Source: Azorinus chamasolen
Lineage: Eukaryota > Mollusca > Bivalvia > Cardiida > Solecurtidae
DNA length: 64,000 bases
Reading direction: 5' to 3'
Assembly: GCA_963576725.1 (NCBI GenBank)
Contig: OY755243.1
Coordinates: forward strand, 80,525,945-80,589,944
Positions 46,201 to 61,200 of the stretch are shown here, piece after piece (positions within the stretch are counted from its first letter, which is position 1; each line of letters starts with the position of its first letter). The translations under genes and the position numbers were made by a program. The notes under the pieces were generated by a model that worked only from the letters and a program-made list of their open reading frames with translations, had not been told where the DNA came from and did no database searches.

Positions 46201-49200
46201 GAACATTTTTTAACAGAAACTTCAGAGTCAAATATATATATATATATATATATACATGTATATAATTCCATAAGCAAACAGAGCAGACCTTTAAGGAGCC
46301 ATCTGATCTTGGTATGAAGGCAATGGCTCCAAAAGATATATCTAAAGGGATTCAAGGCCTATTTCTGCACATATTACCTACCTACAGTCACAGCTACAGT
46401 GAAGGTATCACCACAGGCAACCATGTTTACTTTCATGCCCTCAAGTGTGGTCACACGCCCGGCCTGTTTGATGTTGAAATCTGTCTGATATCCAAGCTGA
46501 CCAAATTGGTTTGCTCCACAGGTGAACAGCTCTCCGTCAACTGTCAAAAATGCATGCAAACATGAGATACCCTACCTGATAGAGAAAACTTTTAATTCCT
46601 TCATGCTAACCCACTACCTGATGAATGCATGTATTCAGGTTTGAAATAATGACTGTATTTATAAGTATTAATCAGCTGAATTTTTTAATGGCATTACAAA
46701 CAAGGCAATTTTTAACCATTGGAATAAACTGTAGAATCAGATCTATATTATTTCATTAACAACAGAGCCGACCCTAGTCAGACAGCTTCTACAGGAGTGA
46801 TCTGGGTCAACTTCTCAGTGTTGTTATATTTTCTGGTCCTTTGGGATCACTAGTTTTGATGGTATAAGTTTTAAAAATTGAATACTGCTTGAGTCGGTGC
46901 TAGAGGGCATGAGCAATGTTGCACTTTTAATTACTACTCATGAACAGACTCAATAAAACCAAGTATGCAATTTTCTATTTTGGCATTGCTACTTTTGTTT
47001 TCGAAGGATCACCCACTTTCAAAATGTAATATATATATATATATAATATGCTTACAAACATGAAAATGTGTCTCTATTAGTAAAAGGCTGAAAAAGAACA
47101 GGCAATTTAACTAGCATCTGATAACGGCAGAATCAGATCAAACCTTGAGAAACATCTACTGACTTTCATACAGTATGGAATGCTGGTAGGGACTTGCCTA
47201 TTGCTACTTGCCATTTGTTACTTGCCATTTGCCATTTGCTACCAATCAGTACATAACACCTGTGATGAATTAACCCTTTACCTAATGAATAATCATGCAA
47301 TAATCTGTCACTTAACCCTTCACACTATAAATATTCATGTGAAAAATAATTCCACTGTGAATATTAATTAGATTGTTGTAACAGCACACAGACATGGGTA
47401 GTTTGGGCCATGGGGGAAACTGTAGAATCATATCTTTATTATATCATAAACACACAGAGCAGACCATGATCAGACAGGTCCTATAGGATCTGTCTGATCT
47501 GGGTCTATTCTGTTTGCAATGACATAGAATGGGGTTTTTATGGAGTAAAGGGTAAATAAATAATAATTGACTGAATTGTATCTAAACAACGGAATGTGTG
47601 GCCTGACAGAAACTTTAGGATTAATTCTATAAAGTTCTATAAGCAAACAGAGCAGATGCTGACCAGGGGCCATCTGATCCGTGTCTACTCAGTTTGCAAA
47701 AGCGTTAAAGTGTCTCTATCAGTTAGGGATATGCTAGTTGCTCTTTGCTACTTTCTAGAAACAATTTACAGTGACAGCATTTTAAAGATTTACAAATTAG
47801 CAACAAATGGCAAGTAGCAATAGGTATGTCCCTACCGGCATTCCATGATACAGGGTTTTAATACAGTAAAACCTCTCTATTACAGCCACTTAATTGTGTT
47901 AATTAGTTGGTATTTAGGGCAGGTGGCTGCTTAAAGCAAAGTGAAAGTAAAACAGAACGCTCCTATAGGAGTGCTCTGTTTTATTTTCACCTTGCTTTAA
48001 GCAGCCGCCTGTCTTTAACACAAAATACTTGATGTAATAGAGAGGTTTTACTGTACATGTATTAACATTGGGTTGTTAGTGTAAAACAGTACTTCTATAT
48101 GTTCCTTTAGTTTGAAATATTCTAACAATCTGTAAACAGATATCTTGTAATATGGTTTTTATGTTTTACATGTTCTTTGACATACCTGTAACAATAGCAG
48201 AGTGTGAGGTTCCCATGGCAACTGTTTTTACCAAACTGTTGCCAATTGGAGGGGAATTAACACTGGTAAACAACTTCACTTCCTCCACTGATTTGGTAGT
48301 TATACCCTGCTCGTTTAAATCATCTAAACAGCACTTATTGTACCTAGAACAAAGATATATAGTAAAACTTCTCTACAACAACCTTCAAAAGAAAAGTAAC
48401 TAGAGGTTTGTTTTTGTCACAAAAACAGATGTCTCCCCCTCCCATTCTCTTTCCAATACACAAGTGTAATGTCTGTAACTCCAAACTTATCAGGGTCTAA
48501 TTTTAAGTCATCAGGGGCAATAACTCCAACATTATCATGGAGAGACAATTCAAAACCCCCGGGTACACAACAACACATGCTGGTTAACATTCCTGTGAAA
48601 TTTGGTGACTCTAGTACTAGTGGTTTCAGAGATATGCACGACACAAAGTAAAGTTTTTTTTATTTTATGTCATAAGGGGCAGTAACTCCAAAGTTATCTG
48701 GGGGAGACAATTAAAAAACCAGATGCACAACAACTCATGCAGGTCAACATTCCTGTGAAGTTTGGTGACTCTAGCCCTATTGGTTTCAGAGATACATGCA
48801 GCACAAAGTTTCTCTAATTTTAAGTTATCATATCAGGGGCAATAACTCAAGTATTATTAGGGGGAGACAATTCAAAAATCCCAGGTGCACAACAATTCAT
48901 GCTGGTCAACATTCCTGTGAAGTTTGGTGACTCTAGTCCTAGTGGTTTCAGAGATATGCACCACACTAAGTAAAATTTGTCTAATGTTAAGTCATCAGGG
49001 GCAGTAACTCCAAAATTAACAGGGGGAGACAATTCAAAAATCCCAGGTGCACAACAACTCATGCTGGTCAACATTCCTGTGAAGTTTGGTGACTCTAGCC
49101 CTAGTAGTTTCAGAGATATGCACCACACTAAGTAAAGTTTGTCTAATTTTAAGTCATCAGGGGCAGTAACTCCAAAATTAACAGGGGGAGACAATTCAAA

Positions 49201-52200
49201 AATCCCAGGTGCACAACAACTCATGCTAGTGAACAATCTTGTGAAGTTTGGTAACTCTAACCCTACTGGTTTCAGAGATACTCGTGACACAAAGTTTGTA
49301 TAAATTTAAGCGTTCATATCAGGGGCAATAACTCAAGAATTATCAGGGGAAGATAATTCAAAAAACATAGGTGCACATCAACTCATGCTGGTGAACATTC
49401 CTGTGAAGTTTGGTGACTCCAGTACTAGCGGTTTCAGAGATACGCGCGACACAAAGTTTTTCTAATTTTAAGTAATCAGGGGCAATAACTCAAGTATTAT
49501 TAGGGGGAGACAATTCAAAAATCCCAGGTGCACAACAACTCATGCTGGTGAACATTCCTGTGAAGTTTGGTGACTCTAGCCCAACTGGTTTCAGAGATAC
49601 ACGCGACACAAGTTTGTGACGGACAGACAGACAGACGGATGGCCGGATGGCCGGACGGACGGACAGACAGACAGACAACTCTGGCAAAAACAATATATCT
49701 CCCCATAAATGGGGGAGACATAATTCTCCATCTCAGTTACAGGTGGTAGCTTAATGCTGGATGAAAGTTATCAGAAAGCTCCCATAGGAGCCTTCTGTAT
49801 TCTTTTATATTACATTAACCCTTCCCTGTGAAATACTCCTGTCATAAATAATGACATCATGAATGTTAATTAGCTGAATATTTTAATGGCGCATGTACAC
49901 ATGATTATTTGTATAAGTGGAAAATGTAGAGTCAAATCTATTATAATTTCATAAGCATATTGAGCAGACCTTGATCAGACAGCTACTACAGGAGTCATCT
50001 GATCTGGATCTACCCTGTTTGCAAAGGCATGAAAAGTTGCTCATATGAAGGAAAGTCTTAAGCAAACACATCCATATTTATGCATTAAGTGGTTGATTGT
50101 AAGTGGTAGACTCGGTCTATTGTATTTACAACTAAAATACTATAAATGAGATGTCAATGCTCATCAGCCATGCTTTCAGAGGTGAAATGTATAAATGCAA
50201 ATGTTTGTAGCCTAGCTATGTGGCTAAGAAGATATAACATGTTACACATTCTAAGTATATGATCAAAACATCTCAAAGCTTCTTTATTAAAACTTCAAAT
50301 GATCGAGGTTATACTATATGAAGTCGGATGGCGTTCCATGCCCTACCTGTAATCATATATGTGCCTCAGACTTTAGACACCAAAGCTACATGTGTAGCAA
50401 TAGATGGGCGAACAACTAATCGTCTTCCTCGGATCTCGATAGACTATATATGACAAGATTTGTAATCAGAATTTGAATAGAGTTATGGTGACCAAACGTA
50501 TGAAATGTAATCAGATCTGATCAGGGTCTGTGCTGTGTGCTTTTGGAATAATATAGATCTGATTCTACAATTTCTGCCACCAATCATAAATTCTTGTGTC
50601 AATATGCCTGTATAAAAATATTCTTGATGTAATTGTTTCTTTCATGAATATTCACCACATAAAGGAACAACAAAGAAATATGAGATTTGAATTAACCCTT
50701 TACTTCATAGATACACCTTTCCACGCCTTTGCAAACAGAGTAGAACCTAGATCAGACGGCTGTCTGATTAAGGTCTGCTCTGTTTGCTGATCATATACAT
50801 GTAGTATATATATGATTCTACAGTTTCTACCACTGCCAAACTTTCCTGTTTCCATGTGCTATTATAACAAATTAATGTAATTAATATTCATGATGTCATT
50901 ATTTCTTGAATATTCATGGTGGAAAGGGTTAACCCATTCCCACTTAGGCTATTTTTAGATCTAATTTTTAGATCTAATTTCTTTGAAAAAATCTACCAAA
51001 AAGGAGCATTTACTTGAGAAAAGGATTTTTTTAGAATAATGTAGTTTTGAAACCATTCTCCTATGGAGCAAATGCTTTATTTATCAGAATGGTTTCAAAA
51101 AGTGACTTTTACAGAGGCAACAAAAGGTGTCCATATGTGGGAATGGGTTAAACAATATATCTCTCAACAACAACTTTCAATTACCTGTTATTTCCACAGC
51201 AGTAGAGTTTGTTGTCTAAGGTCACTATCATGGAGCAGTCAACACCACAGTACACAGAGCAGGGGCTCACACCCTCTGGGAAAGGCACTGATTGGGGTGT
51301 TTTGTGAGATTCATGGGTACCCAGTCCTAGGCGACCTACAAATTAAAGACATATTACATTTCAAAATTAGGTAGGCAATTTACCTCTGAAAATGTCATCT
51401 GCTTCAATTTTAAGGAGAGAATATTCTTCCAATTCTTTTCATAAAAGATATAAAATGTGTTTGTCTTTAAATGGATGAGAAAATAATAAATGACAATGTT
51501 AAAAAGCATGTTTTCTATTATTAGGAACCCAAATTGATGTAGGTTTTAACAACAATGGCTGACTGGAGTCAGTTGAAAGTGAAAATATGTGAAAGAGAAC
51601 ATCTGCTATGTAATTGCTGACCTACATGTACATCAAAATGAATATACTCTGACAGTACACAAAACTGATTTTTATTAAAATTACAGTGAATGCTGTCACA
51701 TTTCCGTTTGAAGTTTCAGTAGCAATCAAATTTTCAATACAAACAACTCCATTTCTTACAATGCTCTTTTATAGTTAGATTTCAAGATTCTAATTCTGAA
51801 GTCATTTTGGTATGCAAAATTTGCAAAAATATAAACAGAATACATCTTTAACCCTTGGCACTCTAGCATTGATTTGTGATATCGTAAGTGAGCAGTTTGG
51901 AACAAGATAAGAAGCCGCGTTACTCAGCCGATTATAAGGATTCAAACTGATTGACTACTGACTGTATAGACAGATCATTAATTTTGAGAGTTGTAGCAGT
52001 CACCAATTGTTGACGATGACAGTTATTTAGCACGCAAATAGTTAAAAAACAACTGTGAAATATTCACAAGAACATGGCCCGCTGTGCAAGCATTTCTTTC
52101 TTTACCATTATCGCCTCTCCCCCAGGCAAACACTTCATTCTCATTGGTCACAGCCAGAACATGTGTTGCCTTGCAAGACACCTGAATAATCTCGTACCCC

Positions 52201-55200
52201 AGCAGGGCCTCAACAATCTTTGCCTGAATGTAAATGAAAAGCATAACTATTTACTTCCTATATATAATTTTTATTATATGTATGTATCTCATTATCTGGA
52301 AGAGTTAAATGACTTTACAAACAGGAGCTGTCTGATCAGGCTCTGCATTGCTTATGAAATAATATGGCTTCTACATATTAATTCTCTTGTTCATTCACCA
52401 CTATAAACATGTTTTATTTCTTAACCCTTTCCTCCATAAATACACCTTTCTACGCCTCTGTAAAAGTCACTTTTTGAAATCATTGTGATAAATAGAGCAT
52501 TTGCTCCTTAGGAGCAAATGCCCTATTTATCACAATGGTTTCAATAGTATACACTACTAAAAAAAATTATTTTCCCTAGTAAATGCTCTTTTTCGGTAGA
52601 TTAATTCAAAGAGGTTGGGTCCAAAAATAGCCTATGGAGGAAAGGGTTAAACAAATATTCATAATGTAAAGGATTAAGTTACCCTTTATGTACAAACACC
52701 TTTTTTATGCCATTGCAAACAGAGTAGACCCAGATCAGATGGCTCTGGTCAGGTTCTGCTCTGTTTGCTCATTGAATTATAAAGTTGTGATTCTACAGTT
52801 TTTACAATGGCCTAAAGTTCTTGTGTTCATGTGACCAAAATAAACATTCATCTAATTAGTATTCATGATGTCATTATTTTTACATGAACATTTATCAGGT
52901 AAAGGTTTAAACCTTTCCTCCATAAATACACCTTTCTATGCCACTGTAATTAATAACCACTTCTTGAAACCATTGTGATAAATAGAGCATTTGCTCCTAT
53001 AGGAGCAAATGCTCTATTTATCACAATGTTTCAAACTACTAAATTCTAAAATTTTACTTTTCTCTAGTAAATGCTCTTTTGGTAGATTCATTCAAAGAGG
53101 TTGAGTCGAAAAATAGCATATGGAGGAAAGGGTTAACTGGTTAGTGAGATATTGAACATTACATTGTTTTGAGAAGCTGAAAATTGTCTGAGCATGACAT
53201 GATATAGATCTGATTCTACAGTTTTTGCCAAAATAAAAAATTCCCTTGAAAAGTTAACATAAAATTTGAGCTAATAGATATTCACAATGTTATTATATCT
53301 TACAATAATATTCAACAAGGAAAGGATTAACATTATAACCTTACCTGTGAAACATCATTCAGGTTTCCATGTCCTAGGCAGCCATTAGCTCCACTGCCAT
53401 AGGTCATCAGTATTCCCCGGTCAGTGAGACAGGCTGTGAAGAGGTCACCACATGCAACATGCTGGATTGCTACAGCTGACTGACCTTCAAGAAACCGTGG
53501 CACAAACCCTGGTATTGCATTCTCTAAGGCTCCAGGCATGATTGATTCAGTGCCTGGTGACTGTAAAAGCATAGAATCCATATTGTTGGAATAAAAGAAC
53601 ATTACATATAGGATAGACCCAGATAAGTATTATCCATAGGAGCAAATGCTCTATTTATCACAAAAGTTTCAAAACTACGCAATTCTAAAACTCTCCTTTT
53701 CGGTAGATTAAAAAGAGGTTGGATCTAAAAATAGACTATGAGATAATGGGTTAAAAGAAATCTAATTCTGGACCTTTGACCCTATACCCGATTAATATTC
53801 AGTTAAGAAATAATTACTGAATAAATATTTGCCCTTTGCAAACTGGTAGACCCAAATCAGACAGCTCCAGTAAAAGCTGTCTGATTAGGATCTGCTCGGT
53901 TTGCCTATGGAATAATATAGGTACAAATAATGCCATGGAAAAAATGTTTTTTGATCATGACGACAATATAACATTCAACCAATTAATATTTATTGGTCAA
54001 TATTTCTTACTAAATGTTCATCAGTTAACCCTTTCCTCCATAAATACGCCTTTCTACGCCTCTGTAAAAGTAACTTTATGAAACCATTGTGATAAATTGA
54101 GCATTTGCTCCTATAGGAGCAAATGCTCTATTTATCACAATGGTTTCAAACTACAAAATTCTAAAATTTTCCTTTTCTCTAGTTAATGCTCCTTTTCAGT
54201 AGATTTATTCAAAGAGCTTGGGTCTAAAAATAGCCTATGGAGGAAAGTGTTAAAGCAAAGACATATGATAACACAAAGACCTATGATAACACATGATGTT
54301 ATCATAGGTCTTTGGTTAACGTGATAGTTTATACTTGCAACACATTTGAAAATGCATCAAAATTACATCAATCATTTGTTTATGTGCTGAAAAGAAGTAT
54401 ATAACAAGGAAATCGATCGAAAAATGCTGGAGAAGACAAAACTTTCATGTGTTTGAGATCAAAGATTTGCTGATGTATTAGTGCTTATTCAGATTGCTTT
54501 TTGTTTCATAACTGTTCGACCTAGGTTGTACAACAAAATTTATAACTATCATCTAAAACGGTTTATTTTGTATCACAGGGGCATTTTTTTCAATATAGGC
54601 TAAATTTGACAATCTTCATAAGAATGATTGAACGTAACAAATATCCTGATTTATGATACTATTGAAAATATGCGTTTATTGTAAGGACTATCACTTTAAC
54701 TCTTTCCTCCATAAATATACGCCTTTCTACGCCTCTGTAATAACCACTTCTTGAAACCATTGTGATAAAAAGAGAATTTGCTCCTAAAATTCTAAATTTT
54801 TTCTTTTTTTGAGTAAATGCTCCTTTTGGGTAGATTCATTCAAAGAGGTTGGGTCTAAAAATATCATATGGAGGAAAGGGTTAAGCAACCACTTGACTCC
54901 TATATTAAGTCCATTGAAGCAGGTTTTACAGTAGATGCAAAACTGTGCAGAACTTGATCAGATTCCTAACATAGTTGCTATATATATACTAATCTGGGTT
55001 TGCATTGCTTGCAATATGCAAGTACCCTTTTCACCAATGGTTTCTATACTATATGCATTAATCTACTGAATTTGCATTTGATCTCAAATTCATTTAAGAA
55101 TGAACAAAACCACAATCTTGGAAAACAAGTTCAACCCTTTCGATGCGGAAAACGAGTTGGCTGTGATTTTCAAACAATGTAGGCCCAGATCAGAGGGTTC

Positions 55201-58200
55201 CTAGAGGAGCCCTCTGATCAGGGTCTACGCTGCTTGTCATTCAAAATCCTCCTGTAAATTTTATCCTTTCAAACTGTATGGACTCTACCAATAAACAATG
55301 ATGGACTACTTAACTTTCAAAATTCAGTGCTGAAAGGGTTAAGAATGATGATTTCATACTTGCTATTTAAAATCCAACTTTTAACAAAGTAAACAGTGTT
55401 TCAAATGTGGCTGTAATTTAGTAAATGTCGTTCATCACTCATAAGAATTGACCACTAATAGTGCAGACTCTGAACATGTGTTGCATTTCAAATCCTTGCC
55501 TTATCTGTGTCCATATTAGTTGCAATGTTGACAGGTTGCTTTTTGCACTGTTGGGCTCATTTATTCAATCTAAGAAACTGTACTGACTCAGTCTCCTGTG
55601 CGCAAATGAGTTAGAAACGATAGAACATGTTCAACAGACAGATAAATGGATAGACAGACAGAGACTTAATCCTTTCCTTCATATAAACACCTTTTCATGC
55701 ATTTGCAAACAGAGTAGACCCAGATCAGACGGCTCCTATAGGAGTCATCTGTTCTGGGTCTGCTCTGTTTGCTTATGATATAGACAGATAGATAGATGGA
55801 TAGACAGACAGAGACAGATAGATGGATAGACAGAGATAAATAGATGGATAGACAGACAGATAGATGGATACACAGACAGAGACTTAATAAAAGCCACTTG
55901 AAGGATACTACCTCCCAGTTGAAAAGTCGACCATTCTTGGTGACAGCTGCCTTCTGTGTACGTCCTGCCGAGACTTCCACCACCTGGGTGTCATTTGTGG
56001 GCAGGGGCAGCTTCAGTGGGGAGTTAATACCCCCACCCCAACAGTATACACTGCTCAGAGACCGAGGCTTAGCCTGGATAGAGTCTGTAAACAGAATTTT
56101 AGAACTATTTCATTCATCCCCAAGCAGTTATAAATATTTCTTCATCTTAACCCTTTCCTTCATATAAATGCCTTTTCACACATTTGCAAACAGAGTAGAC
56201 TCATATCAGATGGCTCCTATAGGAAGACACGAGGGCTCTGAGAGGAGCCCTCTCATCAGGGTCTGTACTGTTTATCATGGTACACTTTTCTAAAAAAATC
56301 ATTGAAAATTCATGGTAAGTTTGACCTGTCTGAATTTTGCAATAGTCATTTTGAAAATTAAGTGCTGACTGTTGAAAGAGTAAAAACTAGAAAATTGTGT
56401 CTGTAAGAAAACAGCAATGCCCCCGTGGTGGTGCTTGCCTAGCTGCACGTAAAATTCCTAAGTTATTTGACCTAGACCTTGGGCTTGCAGGCAGCATGGG
56501 CTGGGTGCGTAATGAAAGTATGGATGGTGTTTAAATGCAATTCCATGCCAATAGCTATAGCGGTTAGTGAGGTAGAAGATGATGAAAAAACTGTAACAAC
56601 CAAATGCATGGGTTGGGTATGCAATGAAAGTATAGATAGTATTTAATGTGTATATGCAATTTCATGTGAATAGCTACAGTGGTTAGGGAGATATAAAACG
56701 ATGAAAAAACTGTGACAACCAACTGCACGTAAATGTGACAACCAACTGCACGTAAAATTTCCATGTAATTCCTAAGTCATTTGACCTTGACATTGGGCTT
56801 GCGGGCAGCATGGGTTGGGTGTGCAATGAAAGTATAGATGGTATTTAATGTGTATATGCAATTCCATGTGAGTAGCTACAGTGGTTAGGGAAATATAAGA
56901 CGATGTAAAAACGATGACAACCATCTGCACATACTAACTGCACGTAAAAGCGTGACAGACGGACGGACATGCCGTGCCGATGGATGGACGAACAAGTGCA
57001 AAACATAATGCCCCCTGACTGTCGTCATGGGGGCATAAAAAACAACACTTGACATGGATCATTTTCCTCCATAAATATGCCTTTCTACGCCTTTGCAGAG
57101 TAGACCCAGATCAGTTGTCTGCTGTTTGCAAATGGGATTTAAAAGATCTTAACTTTCTAAAATGCCTACATTAGTACAATGTTCTACCTTCCATATTTCG
57201 TTGTAACTATTCTTTCCATGAATATTCAGTAGGTACTGAAATTTGAAATACCGGTAATCGTAGAACAGGGAAAAGATTAAGTTATATATGTTCAAATAGT
57301 TTTTATATCAAATGTCGTTGTAGAGAGGTCAGTGTATCACACACATAATATAAGTTCATACCTCTGACACTGACTGCACTTCCCCGTATTCTGCTTCTTG
57401 CTGTTGATGGCATGGCAGGAGTGATTGGTCTGTGAGACCTAAAATAACACACAAGAATTGTTGTTTGCAAATGTTATTATAAATTATCATAAAGTTGCTG
57501 CTAACATTCAAAGAGTTAACCCTTTCCCTCATATAAATGGAAATGCTTTTTTAAGCATTTGCAAATAGAGCACATCCATATCAGATGGCTCCTGTAGGAG
57601 CCATCAATCAGAGTCTGCTTGCTTATAAAATTACAAATGTGTATACATACATGTAGATCAGATCCTATAATTTTTGTTAAGCCAAAAATTCCTTGGAAAA
57701 AATTGCCTTTATTGTACAAATTAAGTTAACAATTATTTATAAAGTGATCAATTTAAGTATAAATGTTCAAGAGATATTGACAACAACACAAATTATACCA
57801 TCAACTTCAGCAAGACAATGAAAGGTATTACAGTGGAAAATGCTTGTAAATATCTAATACCTTGCGCATGGTATTTTGCCCATATCAGTGTGAAGGTTCA
57901 TCAAAGCATTGATGAGGATGGGCTGTGCCATGATCTGGTTGATGTCTGGCCTTTTCCCTGGGTCAAGGTGTAACATACTCAAAATCAAGAACCGTAACTC
58001 TTCACTGTAGTGTTCTGAGATAGGGGCAAATGTCCCTCTCATGATTTTCAAAATCAGCGCTGGCAAGTTCTGAAACCAACAGCTGCGAGGATCAGTTGAT
58101 AAAACTGTGACAATTATATCAATGATATTTTGCACATAAAAAATTATGAAGTATAAATGAAAATGGTTTATTTCGTATCCACAGGGGCAACTTTCGATAC

Positions 58201-61200
58201 AAGTTCAAATTGACACTCTTTGAACAAAATGAACACTATGATTTATGAATTATTAGAAATATATGCTTATTGTAGAGACTATCACTTAAAGAAAACAACA
58301 CGTGGAGAAGCTGTGTTTCACACATATTTTTGTCACAGTGGGGATACTGTGTAATTATGCAAATCTCTTTGTCTTTACATGAAAACTCATTTTTGGTACA
58401 GTAATTAAAGACAGTGATTTGGTTCGCTGTTTCAAAGTCAGAAAATTATTTTTCATTGAGCATTTGAATAAATATGGCCGAATAATTCTTTTGAAACGTT
58501 AATTAAATGAATCTAATTAAGGAATCGGATGCCATTCACAAACCAACACTTGTTGCAGGTTTTGAGACAAAAAAAAAATAAGGAACTGAAATTCCCAATT
58601 CATAGAAACCTTCCTTATCCAAACACCCCTGAAAACCAAACTTTTGATCAGTATGAAGAGGTTTGGTATCAGACCTTCTTTATCCAAACACCCCTGAAAA
58701 CCAAACTTTTGATCAGTCTGAAGGTTTGGAGGTTCTACAGTATATCATTCAAAGAGCATACAAAGCAGGCCCTGATCAGAAAGCTACTACAGGAGCCATC
58801 TGATATGGGTCTACTCTGCTTACAAAAGCATTAACTCTTTACTTCATATATAGAGGAGCTTACATTAGTGTACATTTCAAATTGTATGTATGAAACGAGT
58901 TTACTATAATAATATGACACAAGCTTTAGCGAGTGTAATATTCATTATAGTAAACGTGTTCATCAAAACAATTTGTACTGAACACATATGTAAGATTATT
59001 TTTATCACATAACCCTTAAAAAGTGCCACAGAAAGTGAAACAGACTATATCTGACATCTGTTTAGGCCATTGTTTACATGATTATGTGATAACTATGCCT
59101 TTCTACACCTTTGCAAACAGAGCAGATCTAGATCAGCCTGCTCCTATAGGAGCCATCTCACCTGGGTCAACTCTGTTTGCATATGACATTATATAGATAT
59201 GAATCTACAGTTTTGGCCATGACCACAAAGGGTTAAGTAGCTTGAATACTGTGCAGAATAAAGCAGAATCCAGATTTACAAGAAGGATAATAGAACAACA
59301 GATGAACTAAGGGTAAACCAAAAGTCCCCTCTTAAGTCAAACAACTGAAAGGTAACTTACCGCTGCTTCAAACGCTCGCTTGAGACTGGCCAGCTCAAAA
59401 AGAACACAGCCTAAAGCCCAGATATCACTTTTCTGGTTATAGCTATACATGGGTCAAGGACATTCTTTAAGCTTTTACCTCATAACTATACCTTTTAATG
59501 CCCTTGCAAACAGAGTAGACCCAGATCAGCTGGTCCTGTAGGATCCCTCTGATCTGGGTCTGCTCTGTTTGCTCACAAAGCAATATAAATCTGATTCCTA
59601 TGTTTCTGCTATGGTTGAAATTCATTTGTTCATCAATCCATTAACCCTTACATGAGTCACTAATTTCCTTTGCAAACAGTGTAGACCCAGATGAGAGGGT
59701 TCCTTGAGGAGCCCTCTCATCAGGGTATGCACTGTTTGTTATGTTACACTTTACTTTAGAAAAGTCCCTAAATATTCATTATTAGCTTGACCTATTTGAA
59801 TTTTGGAATAGTCCATTTGAAAAAATTAGTGTTGCAAGGGTTAAAAAAAATTCATCTACGGATAATTAATATTTACTGTGTTATTATGTTTTATATGAAA
59901 ATTCTTCAGGTAAAATAGTTAATAACATACCGGTAACACTGTAACACATACTTGCAGTTTCTGGGAAAAAAAGATTTTGAAGAGGAAGGGGCCCAAAAAT
60001 TAAATGAGATGCAAGTCAAATCCTAAACTCAAACTCTAATAAAACACTTTAAACATGAGGGCCAAAATGGCCCTTAATCGCTCACCTGATCACCATAGAT
60101 TTAAAATTAGAGCTGGATAGTCCCAGGATGGGGGCAAATATTGACCTAAGGGAACAATGATGATAGTGGATCATGAGTCATGGCTCTAGAGAACAAGATT
60201 TTCAAAGATTCAAAACATTGATTTTATCAAGACCATCATTCTGACCAATAAAGATTTGGCTGAAAATGTGACCTCTAAGGTACTTTTTCTAAGATTTGAC
60301 CTAGTGACCTACTTTTTGATCCCACCCCAACCATGATCAAGCTCAACCTTGATATTACTTAGACAAACATTCTAAGCAAGCTTGAGGAAGATTGGGCTAA
60401 AATGTGGCCGCTGGAGTGTAAACAAGATTTTTCTAAGATATGACTTAGTGACCTATTTTTTGGCCCCACTTAACCTACTTTCAAACTCTTCCAAGATTTT
60501 ATCAGGACAATCATTATGACAAAGTTTCATGAGGACTTGGGCTAAAATTGTGACCTCTAGTGTGTTCACAAGGTTTTCCTACCATTTGACCTAGCTTTTG
60601 ACCCAATGTGACCCACTTCCAACTCGATTGAGATTTTATCAAGGCATTCATTCTGACTAGGTTTCATGAAGATTGGACAAAAAATTTGACCTCTAGAGTG
60701 TTCACAAGGTTTTTGTACTAGTTGACCTAGTGACCTAGTTTTTAACCCCACATGACCTACTTTCAAACTCATCTAAGATTCTATCAAGACAATCATTCTG
60801 ACTAAGTTTCATGAAGATTGGATAAAAATTGTGACCACTAGAGTGTTCACAGGGTTTTTAAACTTTTTGACCTAGTGACCTAGATTATGACCCCACGTGA
60901 CCCTCTTTAAAACTCGTCTAAGATTTTATCAACACAATCATCCTGATAAGGTTTCATGAAGTTTGGGGCTGAAAATGTGACTCCTAGAGTGTTCACAAGG
61001 TTTTTCTACTATTTGACCTGGTGACCTAGTTTTTGACCCCACATGAACCACTTTCAAACGCCTCCGAGATTTTATCATAAAAATCATTCTGACAAAGTTT
61101 CATGGTTACTGAGCTGAAAATGTGACCTCTAGAATGTCCACAAGGCTTTTCTACTATTTGACTATTTGACTTGGTGACCTAGTTTCTGACTCAACATGAT

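Noticed and set aside
48847..49693. Repetitive frames with [13 protein letters not shown] units
   Set aside because: They arise because the 162-bp pearl-like unit is a multiple of three; no gene features.
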